Assembly (NCBI RefSeq): GCF_019218285.1
Contig: NZ_JAHUZG010000009.1
Span: forward strand, 1 to 64,000
Reading direction: 5' to 3'
Length of the DNA: 64,000 nucleotides
Source: Antarctobacter sediminis
GTDB lineage: Bacteria; Pseudomonadota; Alphaproteobacteria; Rhodobacterales; Rhodobacteraceae
The notes beneath the pieces are model-generated. The model was not told the DNA's origin. It saw only the letters and a program-made list of their open reading frames with translations, and ran no database searches. Made by a program: the position numbers and the translations under genes. Below, in pieces: positions 16,642 to 26,044 of this stretch; position 1 is the first letter of the stretch; every line of letters starts with the position of its first letter.

Positions 16642-17472
16642 ATGGACAACCAAAGACTCAAGGGCAAGACAGCCTATGTCACCGGTGCCGGACGCGGGAT
16701 CGGCCGTGCCGTGGCGCTGAAACTGGCGCGCGAAGGGGCGCATGTGGTCCTCAACGATCTGGACGCCGCCCCCGCCGCCGAGGTGGTCGAGGCGATCAAT
16801 GCGCTTGGCGGTCGGGCCCATGCGGTGGTCGGCAGCGTGACCGAGGCGGGCTTTGCCGAACGGTTCATCCAATCCGGAATGGAAAGTTTTGGCGGCGTCG
16901 ACATCATCGTGAACAACGCCGGGTACACTTGGGATTCCTTCGTCGGCAAAATGACGGACGCCCAGTTCGACGCCATGCTGAACGTCCACGTCAAAGCCCC
17001 CTTCCAGGTGCTGCGCGCCGCCGCCCCGCATATCCGCAACTTTGCCGAGACCGAGGCGACACAAGGGCAGGAAGTGTTCCGCAAGGTGGTGAATATCTCG
17101 TCCATCGCCGGGCTGGGCGGCAATGTGGGGCAGGCCAATTATGCCTCGGGCAAGGCCGCCGTCGTCGGGCTGACCAAGACGCTGGCCAAGGAATGGGGCC
17201 GCTACAAGGTCAATGTAAACTGCGCCGCTTTCGGCTTTATCGAAACCCGCCTGACCGAGGCCCGCGACACCAAGGCCAGCGTTGTCGTCGATGGAAATAC
17301 TGTCGGGGTCGGCATCCCCAAGGCCGCCGCCGACGCCTTTGGCGCGCAGGTTCCGCTGGGCCGTGGCGGCACCCCCGAAGAGGCGGCGGATGGCGTCTAC
17401 CTGCTCTGCGCTCCGGAATCGAATTACGTCTCGGGGCAGGTTCTGGTCATCGGCGGGGGGCTGACGATCTGA
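16642..17472 (+). CDS. short-chain dehydrogenase/reductase, probable (R)-3-hydroxyacyl-CoA dehydrogenase
   Basis: 276 residues of the classical SDR family: cofactor motif TGAGRGIG, NNAG, catalytic Ser in VVNISSIAG and YASGK. An acidic Asp after the second strand (LNDLDA) favours NAD over NADP. The insert HIRNFAETEATQGQEVFRKV resembles the D-3-hydroxyacyl-CoA dehydrogenase domain of peroxisomal multifunctional enzyme 2. Placed right after a MaoC hydratase pair, it most probably oxidises the (R)-3-hydroxyacyl-CoA to the ketoacyl-CoA for the thiolase. It is the last gene of the island. Confidence 0.87.
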   Translation: MDNQRLKGKTAYVTGAGRGIGRAVALKLAREGAHVVLNDLDAAPAAEVVEAINALGGRAHAVVGSVTEAGFAERFIQSGMESFGGVDIIVNNAGYTWDSFVGKMTDAQFDAMLNVHVKAPFQVLRAAAPHIRNFAETEATQGQEVFRKVVNISSIAGLGGNVGQANYASGKAAVVGLTKTLAKEWGRYKVNVNCAAFGFIETRLTEARDTKASVVVDGNTVGVGIPKAAADAFGAQVPLGRGGTPEEAADGVYLLCAPESNYVSGQVLVIGGGLTI

Positions 17473-17545
17473 CCGGCTGCCGCCGGACCCCGAAACCGGC
17501 CGGTCGGCAAGGTGCCTCCTCCGCAGCCTGACCCGGCCTGCCGCA

Positions 17546-17579
17546 CCCTGCCCGGTCACGCGACCGGGCAGGGTTTTTT
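17546..17579 (+). terminator. rho-independent terminator closing the B12-mutase island
   Basis: CCCTGCCCGGTC (17546-17557) pairs perfectly with GACCGGGCAGGG (17562-17573) around a four-base loop, followed by six T. This is a textbook terminator for the plus strand, 73 bases after the SDR stop and just before the convergent transporter gene. Confidence 0.95.
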
Positions 17580-17589
17580 CATTTGCCGG

Positions 17590-18897
17590 TCAAAGGAAGG
17601 TCAGACCAACCGCAATGATGATCCCCGACAGGATCAGATGCACCACGCAAAAGCCCATGATGTCCTTGGCCCGCAGCCCCGCGATCCCAAGGATCGGCAG
17701 CGCCCAGAAAGGTTGCACCATGTTGGTCCATGCATCCCCCCAGGCCACTGCCATCGAGGTCCGCGCAATATCCGCGCCAAGCGCCTCTGCCGCAGGAAGG
17801 ATCACCGGGGCCTGCACCGCCCATTGACCGCCGCCCGAAGGCACGAAAAAGTTCACGATCCCCGCCGAGATAAAGGACCAGAACGGCAGGGTCGCCGCCG
17901 AAGCCAGCCCGACCAGTTGTTCCGAGATGCTCGCCGCAAGACCGGATTTCACCATGATTGCCATGATCCCCGCGTAAAAGGGGAACTGGATCACGATGCC
18001 CGCGCCGCCTTTGACCGCGTCGGTCAGCGCGTTCAGCAGGTTCTTGGGCGTGCCATGCAACAGGATCGCCAGCGTCAGGAACAAGAAGTTGATGACGTTC
18101 AGCGACAGCCCGCCGCCCTGAGCGAAATACTGGATCAGCCATGCCGCGCCCGCGGCCCCCACCAGTACCGACAGCGCCATGCTGTTTTCCAGCCACTCTG
18201 CCGGGGTCGGGCTTTCGGGTTTCGGGCGGTCGTCTTCAGCCAGCAGGGCAGGATCGACGTAGACGGCTTCGTCCTCGCGCGGCATCATCGCACGGTTCAC
18301 CAGAGGAACCGCGATGAACAACGCGACCACGATGCTCAGGTTGAACACGGAAAAGATCGTCTCCGAGGTGGGCACAACCCCGGTGATATTGGCGAAGGGA
18401 TGGCCTTCGGTCGCGATGGACAAGGGCACCGATCCGGCCAGACCACCGTGCCAGACGATGAACCCGGAATAGGCCGAGGCCACCAGAAGGCGGTAGTCAA
18501 CCTTGATCGTCCGCGCCAGTTCGCGGGCGAACAGCGCCCCAACGACAAGGCCAAAGCCCCAGTTGATCCAAGACGCAGCCAGCGACACCACGCTGACCAG
18601 AAGGATCGCGCTGCCGGCGCTGCTGGCCATGCCCGCCAGCGCAGAAAGCCCGCGCCGCACCAGCGGCGTGGATGCCATCATGTAACCGGTGACAAGCACC
18701 AGAAGCATCTGCATCGAAAAAGTCAGAAGCGACCAGAAACCATCGCCCCAGAAGGTCACAACCTCCATCGGGCCGGTCCCTTGCGTCAACACGGCGGCCA
18801 ACCCGGCCACCAGTGTCAGCACAAGGACAAAGACAAAGGGATCCGGCAGGTAGCGGTCCACGATCCTGACCATGGGTCGTGAGATAAAACCGAGCAT
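17590..18897 (-). CDS. atoE: short-chain fatty acid transporter, AtoE family
   Basis: 435 residues from the ATG at 18897, which has AAGGAGAG upstream; the frame extends ten residues further to 18927 without support. The protein is highly hydrophobic with about ten or more membrane segments. It matches AtoE/TIGR00366 transporters: RPMVRIVDRYLPDPFVFVL at the N-terminus, ASWINWGFGLVVGALFARELA, FVPSGGGQWAVQAPV and WGDAWTNMVQPFWALPILGIAGL near the end. The family imports short-chain acids such as butyrate or acetoacetate. It converges on the mutase island, so a shared acid diet is plausible. Its own 219-base upstream region (18898-19116) holds an AT-rich inverted repeat, ATAATT/AATTAT at 19093-19106. 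Confidence 0.9.
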   Translation of the reverse strand: MLGFISRPMVRIVDRYLPDPFVFVLVLTLVAGLAAVLTQGTGPMEVVTFWGDGFWSLLTFSMQMLLVLVTGYMMASTPLVRRGLSALAGMASSAGSAILLVSVVSLAASWINWGFGLVVGALFARELARTIKVDYRLLVASAYSGFIVWHGGLAGSVPLSIATEGHPFANITGVVPTSETIFSVFNLSIVVALFIAVPLVNRAMMPREDEAVYVDPALLAEDDRPKPESPTPAEWLENSMALSVLVGAAGAAWLIQYFAQGGGLSLNVINFLFLTLAILLHGTPKNLLNALTDAVKGGAGIVIQFPFYAGIMAIMVKSGLAASISEQLVGLASAATLPFWSFISAGIVNFFVPSGGGQWAVQAPVILPAAEALGADIARTSMAVAWGDAWTNMVQPFWALPILGIAGLRAKDIMGFCVVHLILSGIIIAVGLTFL

Positions 18898-19116
18898 GAA
18901 GCTCTCCTTGCTTAGATAAAACAGCACCTTATTCGGCGACTATCAGTGCCGGGTTGCCGTTGAAAGGTCTTGCAGCCAAGGACAGGGGATTAATTTTTGG
19001 GCGCTTTGTGTACCGCTTTGACAAGGCACCGCGACGGGGAAACCGACCCGCACGAAAGATCGACGCCGCATCATTTCAGCGCCAAAATTAACATAATTCA
19101 AATTATCCGACTGCGC

Positions 19117-19884
19117 TCACGTGCCGTCCGACAACTGCACCCTGACGCCCCAGTCCTTGCAGCGGGCGGCAAGGTCTCCGGGCAATGGCTCGTCGGTATA
19201 AAAGGTGTCGATCCGCGCCAGCGATCCGATCCGCGCCGGGGCGTTGCGGCTGAACTTGGAATGATCCGCCACCAGAAAGACCTTGCGTGACTGGGCCATG
19301 ATCGTCTGGCTGACCGCCACTTCCTGAATATCATAGTCCAGCAGGTCGCCGTCCGCATCCAGCGCCGAGCAGCCGATCACGGCAAGGTCGAATTTGAACT
19401 GGCTGATGGTATCCGCCGCAAGGTTGCCGATCAGCCCTCCGTCCGAGCGCCGCAGATGCCCACCGGTCACGATGATCTCGCATTCCGAGTTGGCAACAAG
19501 GATATTGGCCACGTTCATATTGTTGGTCACCACCATCAGTTTGCGATGGTGCAACAGCTCGCGGGCGACGGCCTCGGTCGAGGTGCCGATGTTCAGGAAC
19601 AGCGAAATGTCGTTGGGGATATTGGCGGCACAAGCGCGCGCGATGGCCGTTTTCGCCTGCGGGTTCAGGGTACGCCGCTCTTCATAGCCGATATTTGTGA
19701 TGCTGGAAGGCAGCACCGCCCCGCCGTGTACCCGTTCCAGCCGCCCGGCCTGCGCAAGATCGGACAAGTCGCGCCGGATCGTTTGCAGGGTTACGCCGAA
19801 ATGATCGGCCAACCCTTCGACCGTCACCTTCCCTTCGCGCCGGGCAATGTCGAGGATTTCCGGGTGGCGGAAGGTTTGCGACAT
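19117..19884 (-). CDS. glpR: DeoR family regulator, probable glycerol-3-phosphate repressor
   Basis: 255 residues from the ATG at 19884, with GAAAGGAAA as ribosome-binding site; an open stretch up to 20034 is not part of the family. The DeoR helix-turn-helix is at the N-terminus (LDIARREGKVTVEGLADHFGVTLQTIRRDLSDLAQAGRLERVHGGAVLPS), followed by the phosphosugar-sensing domain (FLNIGTSTEAVA, VTNN, ADHSKF). It is divergent from glpD and the glycerol transporter, so it should be GlpR: it represses the operon and is released by glycerol-3-phosphate. Confidence 0.88.
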   Translation of the reverse strand: MSQTFRHPEILDIARREGKVTVEGLADHFGVTLQTIRRDLSDLAQAGRLERVHGGAVLPSSITNIGYEERRTLNPQAKTAIARACAANIPNDISLFLNIGTSTEAVARELLHHRKLMVVTNNMNVANILVANSECEIIVTGGHLRRSDGGLIGNLAADTISQFKFDLAVIGCSALDADGDLLDYDIQEVAVSQTIMAQSRKVFLVADHSKFSRNAPARIGSLARIDTFYTDEPLPGDLAARCKDWGVRVQLSDGT

Positions 19885-20006
19885 GTTCGTTTCCTTTCGG
19901 ATCTGCCCAGAACGGCCATCGGATCGAAGAATTGACCCAGCGTATCTGCTGACGCAAGCGTCAGGCAACAGATTTTCCGGTTCATTTCTTTCGCGACGCC
20001 CGGAGA

Positions 20007-20020
20007 TTTCGTTTGCGAAA
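20007..20020. promoter_or_regulatory. candidate GlpR operator
   Basis: TTTCG-TTTG-CGAAA is a 5-base inverted repeat with a 4-base spacer in the 261-base glpR-glpD divergent region. The TTTCG/CGAAA half-sites fit what I recall of alphaproteobacterial GlpR sites. Function is inferred. Confidence 0.5.
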
Positions 20021-20145
20021 ATTAAAATGACCATTTAGATCAGCAGCTTGCGCAAAAGCGAACAGAATCGAAAACAAATCTGTTGAAAGACGCGCGCGCT
20101 TTTGAGAGTGTTCGCCATGTTTCGCGTGCAGGAGGGGAGAATCGC

Positions 20146-21720
20146 GTGGCACGTCCTGTCGAGACCACGACAACCGACCTGTTCATCATCGGTGGCGGCA
20201 TCAATGGCTGCGGGATCGCGCGCGATGCGGCCGGCCGCGGGTTGACCGTTGCGCTGGCCGAAATGAACGACCTCGCCTCGGCGACCTCCTCTGCCTCGAC
20301 CAAGCTGTTTCACGGCGGATTGCGCTATCTGGAGTATTTCGAGTTTCGGCTGGTCCGCGAGGCGCTGATCGAACGCGAAACCCTGTTGCGTGCCATGCCG
20401 CACATCAGTTGGCCTATGCGCTTTGTCCTGCCCTACCACAAGGACATGCGGTTCGAATCCGAAACGCCGACGTCGAAGCTGCTCAGCTTTGTGATGCCAT
20501 GGATGAAGGGGCGCCGCCCGGCATGGCTGATCCGCCTCGGTCTTTGGCTGTATGACAATCTTGGCGGCCGCAAGATCCTGCCCGGCACCGAAACCCTGTC
20601 CTTGCAGGGCACCGCCGAAGGCGCGCCGCTTCAACCGCGCTTTGAAAAAGCCTATGAATACTCGGACTGCTGGATCGAGGACTCGCGCCTTGTGGTGCTG
20701 AATGCCCGCGACGCCGAAGCCCGTGGCGCGCGGATCATGACCCGGACCAAGGTGCTGTCCGCCAGCCGTGACGGCGATCTGTGGCGCATCGAAACCCGGA
20801 CCGAAGGCCGTGACGAGGTGCAGGTGCATCACGCCCGGATGCTGGTCAACGCGGGCGGGCCCTGGGTGGGCGACATCATTCACCAGAAGGTGCGCATCAA
20901 CTCGACCGAAGGCGTGCGGCTGGTGCGTGGCTCGCATATCGTGACCCGCAAGCTTTACGATCACGACAAATGCTATTTCTTTCAGGGCACCGACGGACGG
21001 ATCATCTTTTCGATCCCCTACGAGACAGATTTCACCCTGATCGGCACCACCGATGCGGAACATGCCGATCCGGCGCAGAAACCGGTCTGCACCCCGGAGG
21101 AACAGCGCTATCTGATTGAATTCGCGAACCAGTATTTCGCGCAGGATCTGTCGGACGACGACGTGATCTGGACCTATTCCGGCGTCCGGCCCCTCTATGA
21201 CGATGGCGCCTCCAGCGCGACGGCGGCAACACGGGACTACACGCTCAAGGTCGACACGCAGGGCGGTGCGCCGCTGCTGAACATCTTTGGCGGCAAGATC
21301 ACCACCTATCGCCGGCTCGCCGAAAGCGCGTTGGAAAAGATCGGCCAACACCTGCCTGTCGACAAGGGACCCTGGACCGCCGGTGTCCCCCTGCCGGGTG
21401 GCGATTTCCCGGTCGATGGCGTTCCGGCACTGGTCGCGGATCTGCGCGCGCGCTTTGACTTTCTGACCGAAGCCTGGGCCCGCCGCCTTGTGCGCGCCTA
21501 TGGTACAGAAGCCGCGTCGATCCTTGGCAACGCCAAGTCCGCCGCCGACCTTGGGCAGGACTTTGGCGCGACGCTGACCGCGGCCGAAGTCAGCTGGCTG
21601 ATGACCAACGAATACGCCGTGACCGCGCAGGACGTGATCTGGCGCCGCAACAAACTCGGTCTCAGAATGACCGGGCAACAAGAACAAGAACTGGACGCAT
21701 GGATGGCGCAACGCCGCTGA
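20146..21720 (+). CDS. glpD: glycerol-3-phosphate dehydrogenase (FAD)
   Basis: 524 residues. I place the start at the GTG at 20146 because a strong CAGGAGGGGA ribosome-binding site ends eight bases before it; the frame is open from 20083 but the extra 21 residues are not conserved. The FAD-binding motif DLFIIGGGINGCGIARDAAGRG, then TSSASTKLFHGGLRYLE and the C-terminal TNEYAVTAQDVIWRRNKLGLRM are diagnostic of GlpD. It oxidises glycerol-3-phosphate to dihydroxyacetone phosphate at the inner membrane and passes electrons to quinone. It is the first gene of the plus-strand glycerol operon. Confidence 0.95.
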   Translation: MARPVETTTTDLFIIGGGINGCGIARDAAGRGLTVALAEMNDLASATSSASTKLFHGGLRYLEYFEFRLVREALIERETLLRAMPHISWPMRFVLPYHKDMRFESETPTSKLLSFVMPWMKGRRPAWLIRLGLWLYDNLGGRKILPGTETLSLQGTAEGAPLQPRFEKAYEYSDCWIEDSRLVVLNARDAEARGARIMTRTKVLSASRDGDLWRIETRTEGRDEVQVHHARMLVNAGGPWVGDIIHQKVRINSTEGVRLVRGSHIVTRKLYDHDKCYFFQGTDGRIIFSIPYETDFTLIGTTDAEHADPAQKPVCTPEEQRYLIEFANQYFAQDLSDDDVIWTYSGVRPLYDDGASSATAATRDYTLKVDTQGGAPLLNIFGGKITTYRRLAESALEKIGQHLPVDKGPWTAGVPLPGGDFPVDGVPALVADLRARFDFLTEAWARRLVRAYGTEAASILGNAKSAADLGQDFGATLTAAEVSWLMTNEYAVTAQDVIWRRNKLGLRMTGQQEQELDAWMAQRR

Positions 21721-21757
21721 TCCATCACCGCTTCGGCGGAACCAAGGAGGAGACCCG

Positions 21758-22846
21758 ATGACGCTTGAACTCAAAGGCGTGTCGAAATCTGTGGATGGAC
21801 AAGTACACATCCATCCCACTGATCTGACCCTTCAGAACGGCACGATGAACGTGCTGCTTGGCCCGACCCTGTCGGGCAAGACCTCGCTGATGCGTCTGAT
21901 GGCCGGACTGGATGCGCCGAACACCGGGCAGATCTTCTGGGAAGGTCAGGATGTCACCGGGATGCGCGTGCAGGACCGCAAGGTCGCCATGGTCTATCAG
22001 CAGTTCATCAACTACCCGTCGATGAGCGTCTACGACAACATCGCTTCGCCGATGAAGCTGATGGGGGTCGACGCCAAGGAAATCGACCGCCGGGTTCGCG
22101 AAAGCGCCGAGTTGATGAAGCTGACGCCGATGCTGGACCGCAAGCCGCTGGAACTGTCCGGCGGGCAGCAACAGCGCTGTGCGCTGGCACGGGCGCTGGT
22201 GAAAAACGCGGGTCTGGTGCTGCTGGACGAACCGCTGGCCAACCTCGATTACAAACTGCGCGAAGAACTGCGCGTCGAGATCCCCAAGATCTTCGAAGCC
22301 TCGGGCAGCATCTTTGTCTATGCCACCACCGAACCCGAAGAGGCGCTGCTGCTGGGCGGCAATACCGCGACCCTCTGGGAAGGCCGCGTGACCCAGTTCG
22401 ACCTGACGCCCAAGGTCTATCGCCAGCCCGTCGATGCCACTACGGCGCGGGTGTTCAGCGATCCGCCGATGAACTTTCTCCAAATCTCCAAGACCGGCAA
22501 CCGCATCATGTTCGGCGACGGTCAAAGCGCCGAGGCCACGGGCAACCTCGCCCGGCTGGCCGATGGCCGCTATACCGCCGGGTTCCGCCCGAACCACCTC
22601 GAGATCCGCCAGCACGCGGCGGATGCGATGGAATTCAACGCCACGCTCAAGGTGACCGAGCTGACCGGTTCGGAAACCTTCGTGCACCTCGACCACCACG
22701 GCGAACGCTGGGTCGGGCTGATCCACGGCGTGCATGACCTGACGCTGGGCGCGGCGCTGTCGGTCTGGCTGGACCCGCGCCATGTCTACATTTTCGGCGA
22801 AGACGGCAAGCTGGTGGCCCCGGCGGCCTACGCGCTGGCCGCCTGA
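21758..22846 (+). CDS. glpS: glycerol ABC transporter ATP-binding protein GlpS (degenerate catalytic motifs)
   Basis: 362 residues, MalK-like with a C-terminal TOBE region. The signature LSGGQQQR (133-140) and Walker B LVLLDEP are intact. The Walker A is unusual, GPTLSGKT (35-42) instead of GxSGxGKST, and the switch histidine is replaced: VYATTEPEEA has Thr191 where VTHDQ has His. One of the two composite ATP sites in a GlpS-GlpT heterodimer should therefore be impaired. It follows glpD by 37 nt with a strong AAGGAGGAG site. Confidence 0.92.
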   Translation: MTLELKGVSKSVDGQVHIHPTDLTLQNGTMNVLLGPTLSGKTSLMRLMAGLDAPNTGQIFWEGQDVTGMRVQDRKVAMVYQQFINYPSMSVYDNIASPMKLMGVDAKEIDRRVRESAELMKLTPMLDRKPLELSGGQQQRCALARALVKNAGLVLLDEPLANLDYKLREELRVEIPKIFEASGSIFVYATTEPEEALLLGGNTATLWEGRVTQFDLTPKVYRQPVDATTARVFSDPPMNFLQISKTGNRIMFGDGQSAEATGNLARLADGRYTAGFRPNHLEIRQHAADAMEFNATLKVTELTGSETFVHLDHHGERWVGLIHGVHDLTLGAALSVWLDPRHVYIFGEDGKLVAPAAYALAA

Positions 22847-22857
22847 AGGAGGAACAG

Positions 22858-23940
22858 ATGGCCAAGATCACGCTCGACAACCTCGCGCATTCCTATCTGC
22901 CTTCACCGAAATCCGAAGATGATTTCGCGCTGAAAGAGCTGAACCACGATTGGGACGACGGCGCCGCCTACGCCCTTCTGGGGTCCTCCGGCTGCGGCAA
23001 GTCCACGTTGCTCAACATCATTTCCGGCCTGTTGCAACCCAGCCAGGGCCGCATCCTGTTCGATGGCAAGGACGTGACCCACGCGCCGACCGCCGAACGC
23101 AACATCGCGCAGGTCTTTCAGTTTCCGGTTGTCTACGACACCATGACCGTGCGCGACAATCTGGCGTTCCCGCTGCGCAACCGTGGCCGCGATGAAAGCT
23201 ATGTCGCCGAGCGCGTGCAGGAAATCGCCCGCATGATCGGCATGGAAGAGATGCTGAACCGCAAGGCGCGTGGCCTGACCGCCGACGCCAAGCAAAAGAT
23301 CAGCCTTGGCCGCGGCATGGTTCGCAAAGACGTCAACGCGCTTTTGTTCGACGAGCCGCTGACCGTGATCGACCCCCACATGAAATGGGAGCTGCGCACC
23401 CAGCTGAAACAGCTGCACCATGATTTCGGCCACACGATGATCTACGTCACCCACGACCAGACCGAGGCGCTGACCTTCGCCGACAAGGTCGTGGTGATGT
23501 ACGATGGCCGCGTTGTACAGATCGGCACGCCCGAAGAACTGTTCGAGCGGCCCGAACACACCTTTGTCGGGTATTTCATCGGTTCGCCCGGCATGAACGT
23601 CATCCCGGCGCGCATCGACGGCAACAAGGCCTATATCAACGGCTCGCACGTGGACCTGTCCAGCGGCTATGCGCCGCTCAATGGCAAGGTCGAAATCGGC
23701 GTCCGCCCGGAATTTGTCCACCTGTCCCAGACCGACGGCCTGCCGGTCAAGGTGCGCCGGGTCGAAGACGTGGGTCGGCACAAGATCATCCGCGCCGAAT
23801 TCTTCGGCCATGACATCAACATCATCGCCGGTGAGGACGACCAGGTGAGCGCGGACATGAACCGCGTCACCTTCGACACCGCGCATGTGAACGTCTACGC
23901 CAACGATTGGCGGGTCCGCGCTGAAGGGGAGGCCGCGTGA
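22858..23940 (+). CDS. glpT: glycerol ABC transporter ATP-binding protein GlpT (degenerate signature motif)
   Basis: 360 residues. Walker A GSSGCGKS (42-49), Walker B ALLFDEPLTVID and the switch histidine H199 (YVTHDQTEA) are intact. The ABC signature LSGGQQQR is replaced by LTADAKQK (140-147). This is the mirror image of GlpS, so the heterodimer has one normal site (GlpT Walker motifs with GlpS signature) and one degenerate site. The name refers to the ABC-system GlpT, not the E. coli antiporter of the same name. The stop overlaps the permease start. Confidence 0.92.
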   Translation: MAKITLDNLAHSYLPSPKSEDDFALKELNHDWDDGAAYALLGSSGCGKSTLLNIISGLLQPSQGRILFDGKDVTHAPTAERNIAQVFQFPVVYDTMTVRDNLAFPLRNRGRDESYVAERVQEIARMIGMEEMLNRKARGLTADAKQKISLGRGMVRKDVNALLFDEPLTVIDPHMKWELRTQLKQLHHDFGHTMIYVTHDQTEALTFADKVVVMYDGRVVQIGTPEELFERPEHTFVGYFIGSPGMNVIPARIDGNKAYINGSHVDLSSGYAPLNGKVEIGVRPEFVHLSQTDGLPVKVRRVEDVGRHKIIRAEFFGHDINIIAGEDDQVSADMNRVTFDTAHVNVYANDWRVRAEGEAA

Positions 23941-24809
23941 TGGAAAAGACAGTCAACCAAAAAGCATGGTTCCTTGTCCTGCCGGTTCTTCTGCTGGTGG
24001 CCTTCTCGGCGGTGATCCCGTTGATGACCGTGGTCAACTATTCCGTTCAGGACACTTTCGGCAACAACCAGTTCTTCTGGGCGGGGCTGGAATGGTTCAA
24101 GGACATGCTTGAATCCGAACGCATGTGGGACGCGCTGGGGCGACAGCTGATGTTCTCGCTCATCATCCTCGCGATCGAAATTCCGCTGGGCATTTTCGTC
24201 GCGCTGAACATGCCGAAGTCGGGCTTCTGGTCCTCGGTCTGCCTTGTGCTGATGTCGCTGCCGCTGCTGATTCCGTGGAACGTGGTCGGCACCATCTGGC
24301 AGATCTTTGGCCGGGTCGACATCGGCCTTCTGGGCTATACGCTGGACAAGCTAGGCATCAACTACAACTACACGCAGGACACGCTGGCCGCATGGATCAC
24401 CATCATCGTGATGGATGTCTGGCACTGGACCTCGCTTGTGGCGCTTCTGGCCTTTGCCGGGCTGAAATCCATCCCCGAGGCATATTATCAGGCCGCCAAG
24501 ATCGATCAGGCCAGCCGCTGGAAGGTGTTCCGCTACATCGAACTGCCCAAGATGATGGGCGTGCTGATGATCGCCATCCTGCTGCGTTTCATGGACAGCT
24601 TCATGATCTACACCGAACCGTTCGTCGTCACCGGCGGGGGGCCGGGCAACGCCACCACCCTGCTGTCGATCGACCTTGTGAAAATGGCGCTGGGGCAGTT
24701 CGACCTCGGTCCGGCGGCGGCTTTCTCGCTCATGTACTTTCTGGTGATCCTGCTGGTGAGCTGGGTGTTCTACACCGTCATGACCAACCTTGATAAGCGG
24801 GAGTCCTGA
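23940..24809 (+). CDS. glpP: glycerol ABC transporter permease GlpP
   Basis: 289 residues from the ATG at 23940 (TGATG overlap with glpT; a GTG one codon earlier is possible). About six membrane helices and the cytoplasmic EAA loop EAYYQAAKIDQASRWKVFRYIELP, which docks on the ATPases, are visible. With GlpQ it forms the membrane channel for glycerol. Confidence 0.9.
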   Translation: MEKTVNQKAWFLVLPVLLLVAFSAVIPLMTVVNYSVQDTFGNNQFFWAGLEWFKDMLESERMWDALGRQLMFSLIILAIEIPLGIFVALNMPKSGFWSSVCLVLMSLPLLIPWNVVGTIWQIFGRVDIGLLGYTLDKLGINYNYTQDTLAAWITIIVMDVWHWTSLVALLAFAGLKSIPEAYYQAAKIDQASRWKVFRYIELPKMMGVLMIAILLRFMDSFMIYTEPFVVTGGGPGNATTLLSIDLVKMALGQFDLGPAAAFSLMYFLVILLVSWVFYTVMTNLDKRES

Positions 24810-24812
24810 GCC

Positions 24813-25664
<852 letters not shown>

Positions 25665-25687
25665 ACCGGAAAAAGGGAGGAAATCCA

Positions 25688-25960
25688 ATGGACTGGATGG
25701 CATGGACATGGCCGACCGCGATCTTTTTCGGGGTCATCGCGACGCTGCTCATCATCTTTACGATCCTTGCGATCAAGTTCCCGGAAACGCCCCGCACGGG
25801 CATTCTGCGGATCGAAACCACACGCGGCGACCGGTTGTTCATCACCTTGCTCGGCTCGGCCTTCATCAACCTGGCCTGGCTGGGCCTTGTGGGCGTGCAA
25901 CAACCGCTCGCCCTTGTCGTTTGCCTGATCTACGCCGCCGCGGTTTTTCGCTGGGTGTAG
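25688..25960 (+). CDS. small membrane protein, DUF2160 family
   Basis: 90 residues, mostly hydrophobic, with helices around 10-28, 50-66 and 70-88 separated by KFPETPRTGILRIETTRGDRLF. This matches the DUF2160 family, which occurs almost only between glpQ and glpV in this type of glycerol operon. Its role is unknown. Position argues for an accessory membrane part of the transporter. It has a good AGGGAGGAAA site. Confidence 0.85.
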   Translation: MDWMAWTWPTAIFFGVIATLLIIFTILAIKFPETPRTGILRIETTRGDRLFITLLGSAFINLAWLGLVGVQQPLALVVCLIYAAAVFRWV

Positions 25961-26044
25961 GTCCGACATCGTGACCGGGAGTTCGAGGAGCCCGGCCCAC
26001 GCAAGAACCGTCCTCGACAAGAATGGTACCATGGGAGGATACCA

